Shown here in pieces: positions 5,485-7,855 of a DNA stretch of 7,855 nucleotides. The stretch is from the NCBI GenBank assembly GCA_902806365.1, contig CADCWJ010000603.1, positions 1 to 7,855 of the forward strand, read 5' to 3'. Both the position numbers and the translations under genes were made by a program. The notes under the pieces are model-generated. The model worked only from the letters and a program-made list of their open reading frames with translations, searched no databases and was not told where the DNA came from. Position 1 is the first letter of the stretch. The number at the start of each line of letters is the position of its first letter. The DNA comes from an uncultured Thermomicrobiales bacterium. GTDB lineage: Bacteria > Chloroflexota > Chloroflexia > Thermomicrobiales > UBA6265.

Positions 5485-7083
5485 ATGACGAATTCCAATG
5501 CTCCCTCCCCCACTCCGTCCACGTATTACATCACCACATCCATTCCTTATGTCAATGGGACGCCGCACATCGGCTTCGCCCTCGAAGCCGTCCAGTGCGA
5601 TACGCTCGCCCGCCAGCACCGCTTGCTCGGTGACGACACCCGCTTCCACACCGGCACCGACGAGAACGCGCTGACCAACCTCCAGGCGGCGGACCGCGAG
5701 GGTGTCCCGATCCAGGAACTGGTCGATCGCAACGCCGAGCGCTTCCGCTCGATCCGCGAGCCGCTGGCATTGACGAACGACATCTTCTTCCGGACGAGCA
5801 CCGATCCGCTCCACGTGCCCGGCGCCCAGAAGCTGTGGAACGCCTGCGCCGCCGCGGGCGACATCTACGAGCGCCACTACAAGGGGCAGTACTGCATCCG
5901 CTGCGAGCGGTTCTACCGCCCCGACGAGCTGGTCAACGACCGCTGCCCGATCCACGAGACCATCCCCGAATCGGTCGACGAGGAGAACTACTTCTTCCGG
6001 CTCTCGAAGTATCAGGAGACGCTCCGCGAGCTGATCGTCTCCAACACCCTGCTCGTCCAGCCGGAGCACCGCCGCGAGGAGATGCTGGCCTTCATCGACC
6101 GCGGGCTCTAGGATTTCAGCATCTCGCGCCAGGCCGAGCGCGGCCGGGGCTGGGGTGTGCCGGTGCCGAACGACCCGACGCAGGTGATGTACGTCTGGGT
6201 CGACGCCCTGAGCAACTACATCACGGCCCTCGGCTACGAGACCGGCGGTGAGCTGCTCGACCGCTACTGGACGAACAACCCGCAACGGGTTCACGTCGTC
6301 GGCAAGGACATCATCCGCTTCCACGTCATCTACTGGCCTGCCCTGTTGCTCTCGGCCGGCCTGCCGCTGCCGACGACGGTCAACGTCCACGAGTTCCTGA
6401 TGGTCGACGGCGAGCGGATCAGCAAGAGCCGCGGTAATACGGTCGATCCGATCGAGCTTGTTGGGCTCTACGGCAACGATGCCCTGCGTTACTGGCTGCT
6501 GCGTGAAATGCCACGGACGGGCGACGGCAATTTCTCGCAGGATCGCCTGGTCAGTCGCTTCAACGAGGATCTCGGCAACGACCTGGGCAACCTCGTCAAC
6601 CGTGCGGTGAGCATGCTCCACCGCTACCGGGGCGGCGTTGTGCCATCGATCGGCGCAGACGACGCGCGGGACGCCACCCTCCGGGAGATCGCGGACGGCA
6701 TCCCGAGCGCGATCGACGACGCGCTCGCCGCGTTCGATTTCCGGCGGGCGATCGCCGCGGTCTGGGAACTGGTGACCGCCGCCAACCGCTACGTCGACGA
6801 CAGCAAGCCGTGGGAACTGGCGAAGGCGGCCAAGGCAGGCGACGACGACGCGAACCGGCGGCTCGACGGCGTGCTCGCCGACCTGATCGAGACGATCCGC
6901 CTGCTCTCGGTGCATCTGACGCCGTTCATCCCGCTCGGCGCGGCAAAGATCGCCAGCCAGGTCGGCGACGAGCCGGGACCGGTGCCCGTGCGGACGTGGA
7001 CGGATGCGCTGGCCGGCCGCACGCTGCCGAAGGCGGCCCCGATCTTCCCCCGGATCGAAAGCCCGGAGCCCGTCCCCGCCTGA
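5485..7083 (+). pseudogene. metG: Methionine--tRNA ligase (MetRS), interrupted by an in-frame TAG
   Basis: Class I aminoacyl-tRNA synthetase charging tRNA-Met with methionine in the cytoplasm. From ATG 5485 (GAGAGG at 5473-5478) the frame would give 532 residues to TGA 7081-7083, but codon 209 (6109-6111) is TAG. Part one, 208 codons, holds the HIGH motif as HIGF (28-31) and the one-knuckle zinc site C137, C140, C154, H157 (CIRC, then CPIH). Part two continues in the same frame with DFSISR, YVWVDALSNY, the KMSKS motif as RISKS (311-315), and the helical anticodon-binding domain. There is no C-terminal tRNA-binding (EMAP-like) domain. Family members usually read GL-E/other-D-x-S-x-SR here, so GAG to TAG, one base, is the simplest origin. 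A restart at GTG 6157 would give a C-terminal piece. Neither piece alone could be active. Possible explanations are sequencing error, young pseudogene or readthrough. Confidence 0.92.
6109..6111 (+). other. In-frame amber codon inside metG
   Basis: TAG at codon 209, in the context CTC TAG GAT, with open frame on both sides and conserved MetRS sequence continuing without any shift (DFSISR directly follows). It falls after the zinc-knuckle insertion and before the KMSKS half of the catalytic domain. Nearby sequence shows no insertion, deletion or other stop. Confidence 0.95.
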
Positions 7084-7088
7084 GTCTG

Positions 7089-7120
7089 CGCCGCAGCCAC
7101 GCGGGGCCGCTGCGTCGGCG
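7089..7120 (+). terminator. GC-rich hairpin just after metG, possible terminator
   Basis: Six bases after the metG stop, CGCC 7089-7092 plus GCAGC 7093-7097 can pair with GCTGC 7109-7113 and GGCG 7117-7120, leaving a GTC bulge. No T-tract follows, so termination by this hairpin is only a guess. The remaining gap to 7321 shows GC-rich palindromes such as GCGCCGGCGC (7250-7259) but no gene. Confidence 0.3.
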
Positions 7121-7321
7121 TGACTGGTGGGATGCGGGTGGATGAGATGGCCGGTCGGGCGCGCCGTACAGCCAGAAAGCCCCACCCCCATCCTGCATCG
7201 GAAGCGGAGCGCCATCACCGGTGCGCGGCAGGCGTCCCGGTTCCTGTTTGCGCCGGCGCCGGTTTGTCCGGAGAATCAGCCGGGGAACCTTCGCGGTAGG
7301 TCAGGAGCGTCTGCGCGAGAG

Positions 7322-7855
7322 ATGACGACGATCGCCCAGCCGACCACGTTGAGTGACCAGCAGCGGCGACGGGGGATCGCTGCCTTGATGATCTCCAATT
7401 TCTTTGCCTGGGGTGGATTCTTTCTCATCATCCCCCTGATCGCCGTTCATTACGTTGAGAACTTGGAGTGGGCGGCGGGAACGATTGGCCTGCTCCTCGC
7501 GATACGACAGTTTTCGCAGCAGGCGCTCACGACCGTCTTCGGGGTTGTCTGCGACCGGGTTGGGCCGCGCCCGTTGATCTGCCTCGGGATGCTCGTGCGC
7601 GCGGCCGGTTTCGCCTCGATGGCGATCGCGGACACCTTCACTCTCGTCCTGCTTTCGCTGCTCCTCGCCAGTCTCGGTGGGGGCATGTTCGAGTCGCCGA
7701 AAGCGGCCGCGCTGGCCCACCTTGCCGATCCCCAGTCTCGCCCACGCCTGTACGCCAGGATGGGCGTCATCGGGGGGCTCGGCGTAACCGTCGGCACCCA
7801 GCTTGGCGCGATCCTGATCAAGGTCGATTTCGCGGCGGTCTGTCTTGCCAGCACG
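7322..7855 (+). CDS. MFS transporter, MdtH-like drug exporter, N-terminal part
   Basis: The frame from ATG 7322 is open to the window edge (178 codons), so about 40-45 percent of a usual 400-residue MFS protein is present. The sequence resembles E. coli MdtH in several stretches: WAAGTIGLLLAIRQFSQQ, GMLVRAAGFASMAIA, and LGGGMFESPKAAALAHL. The MFS motif A between TM2 and TM3 is clear as G74-V-V-C-D78-R79-V-G81-P-R83. Hydrophobic segments at about 18-44, 53-73, 84-104, 105-124 and 145-166 fit the first five helices. It would be a proton-driven inner-membrane exporter; the substrate cannot be told. The ribosome-binding site is weak (GAGAG touching the ATG, AGGAG at 7303-7307 rather far), so the exact start is less certain than the frame. 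It lies 238 bases after metG and is probably a separate unit. Confidence 0.85.
   Translation, partial: MTTIAQPTTLSDQQRRRGIAALMISNFFAWGGFFLIIPLIAVHYVENLEWAAGTIGLLLAIRQFSQQALTTVFGVVCDRVGPRPLICLGMLVRAAGFASMAIADTFTLVLLSLLLASLGGGMFESPKAAALAHLADPQSRPRLYARMGVIGGLGVTVGTQLGAILIKVDFAAVCLAST

Noticed and set aside
5290..7218. Long minus-strand frame of 642 codons opposite metG
   Set aside because: It mirrors a clear MetRS coding sequence and the T-box leader. Its translation is the R/D/V/A-rich type typical of the antisense frame of GC-rich genes.
7284..7312. GGAACC followed by CGTCTG upstream of the MFS gene, resembling an ECF promoter
   Set aside because: The spacing is 18 rather than 16, TGTA is absent, and transcription would start about at the ATG, leaving no leader for a ribosome-binding site.
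1..7855. CRISPR arrays, insertion sequences, integrase or attachment sites, rRNA genes
   Set aside because: No regularly spaced direct repeats, transposase motifs, terminal inverted repeats with target duplications or rRNA-like stretches were seen. The window looks like ordinary chromosome.

Overview
This is high-GC bacterial DNA. The gene content suggests a Chloroflexota (Thermomicrobia/Sphaerobacter-like) bacterium: a T-box leader in front of a high-GC metG, an ECF sigma factor paired with a membrane protein of the DUF4367-like type common in that phylum, and an MdtH-like exporter. The lineage is an inference from protein flavour and regulatory style, not from a database match.

Layout: (1) 70-927 (+), a DTE/DPE-type sugar epimerase. 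(2) 989-1372 (-), a small unrecognised protein convergent with it. (3) 1504-2634 (+), a PLP-dependent threonine/serine ammonia-lyase without an ACT domain. (4) 2635-2842, a structured gap between convergent genes. (5) A minus-strand set read from 5035 down to 2843: ECF sigma factor, a membrane protein starting in a 4-base ATGA overlap (probable anti-sigma factor), then a secreted two-domain cupredoxin with an amicyanin-like copper loop. (6) 5114-5484, a divergent regulatory region holding a sigma-70-type promoter and a methionine T-box leader. (7) 5485-7083 (+), metG, interrupted by one in-frame TAG. (8) 7322 to the window end (+), the first 178 codons of an MFS transporter.

How the parts work together: the two points that stand out are regulatory. 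First, the sigma gene and the cupredoxin gene are each preceded on the minus strand by the same bipartite element, GGAACC, exactly 16 bases, then TGTA. This suggests the sigma factor transcribes its own gene and the copper protein, with the membrane protein as negative regulator, giving a small envelope copper/redox-response regulon. Second, the metG leader can be folded by eye into a T-box: a Stem I with ATG in the specifier loop, a Stem III hairpin, the conserved AGGGTGGTACCACG element with a TGGT bulge matching A73 of tRNA-Met, and a helix that can hide the metG ribosome-binding site. The regulated gene nevertheless carries an amber codon between the zinc-knuckle domain and the KMSKS loop, with the reading frame otherwise intact. 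That is a base-call error, a fresh pseudogenisation, or readthrough; the sequence alone cannot say which.
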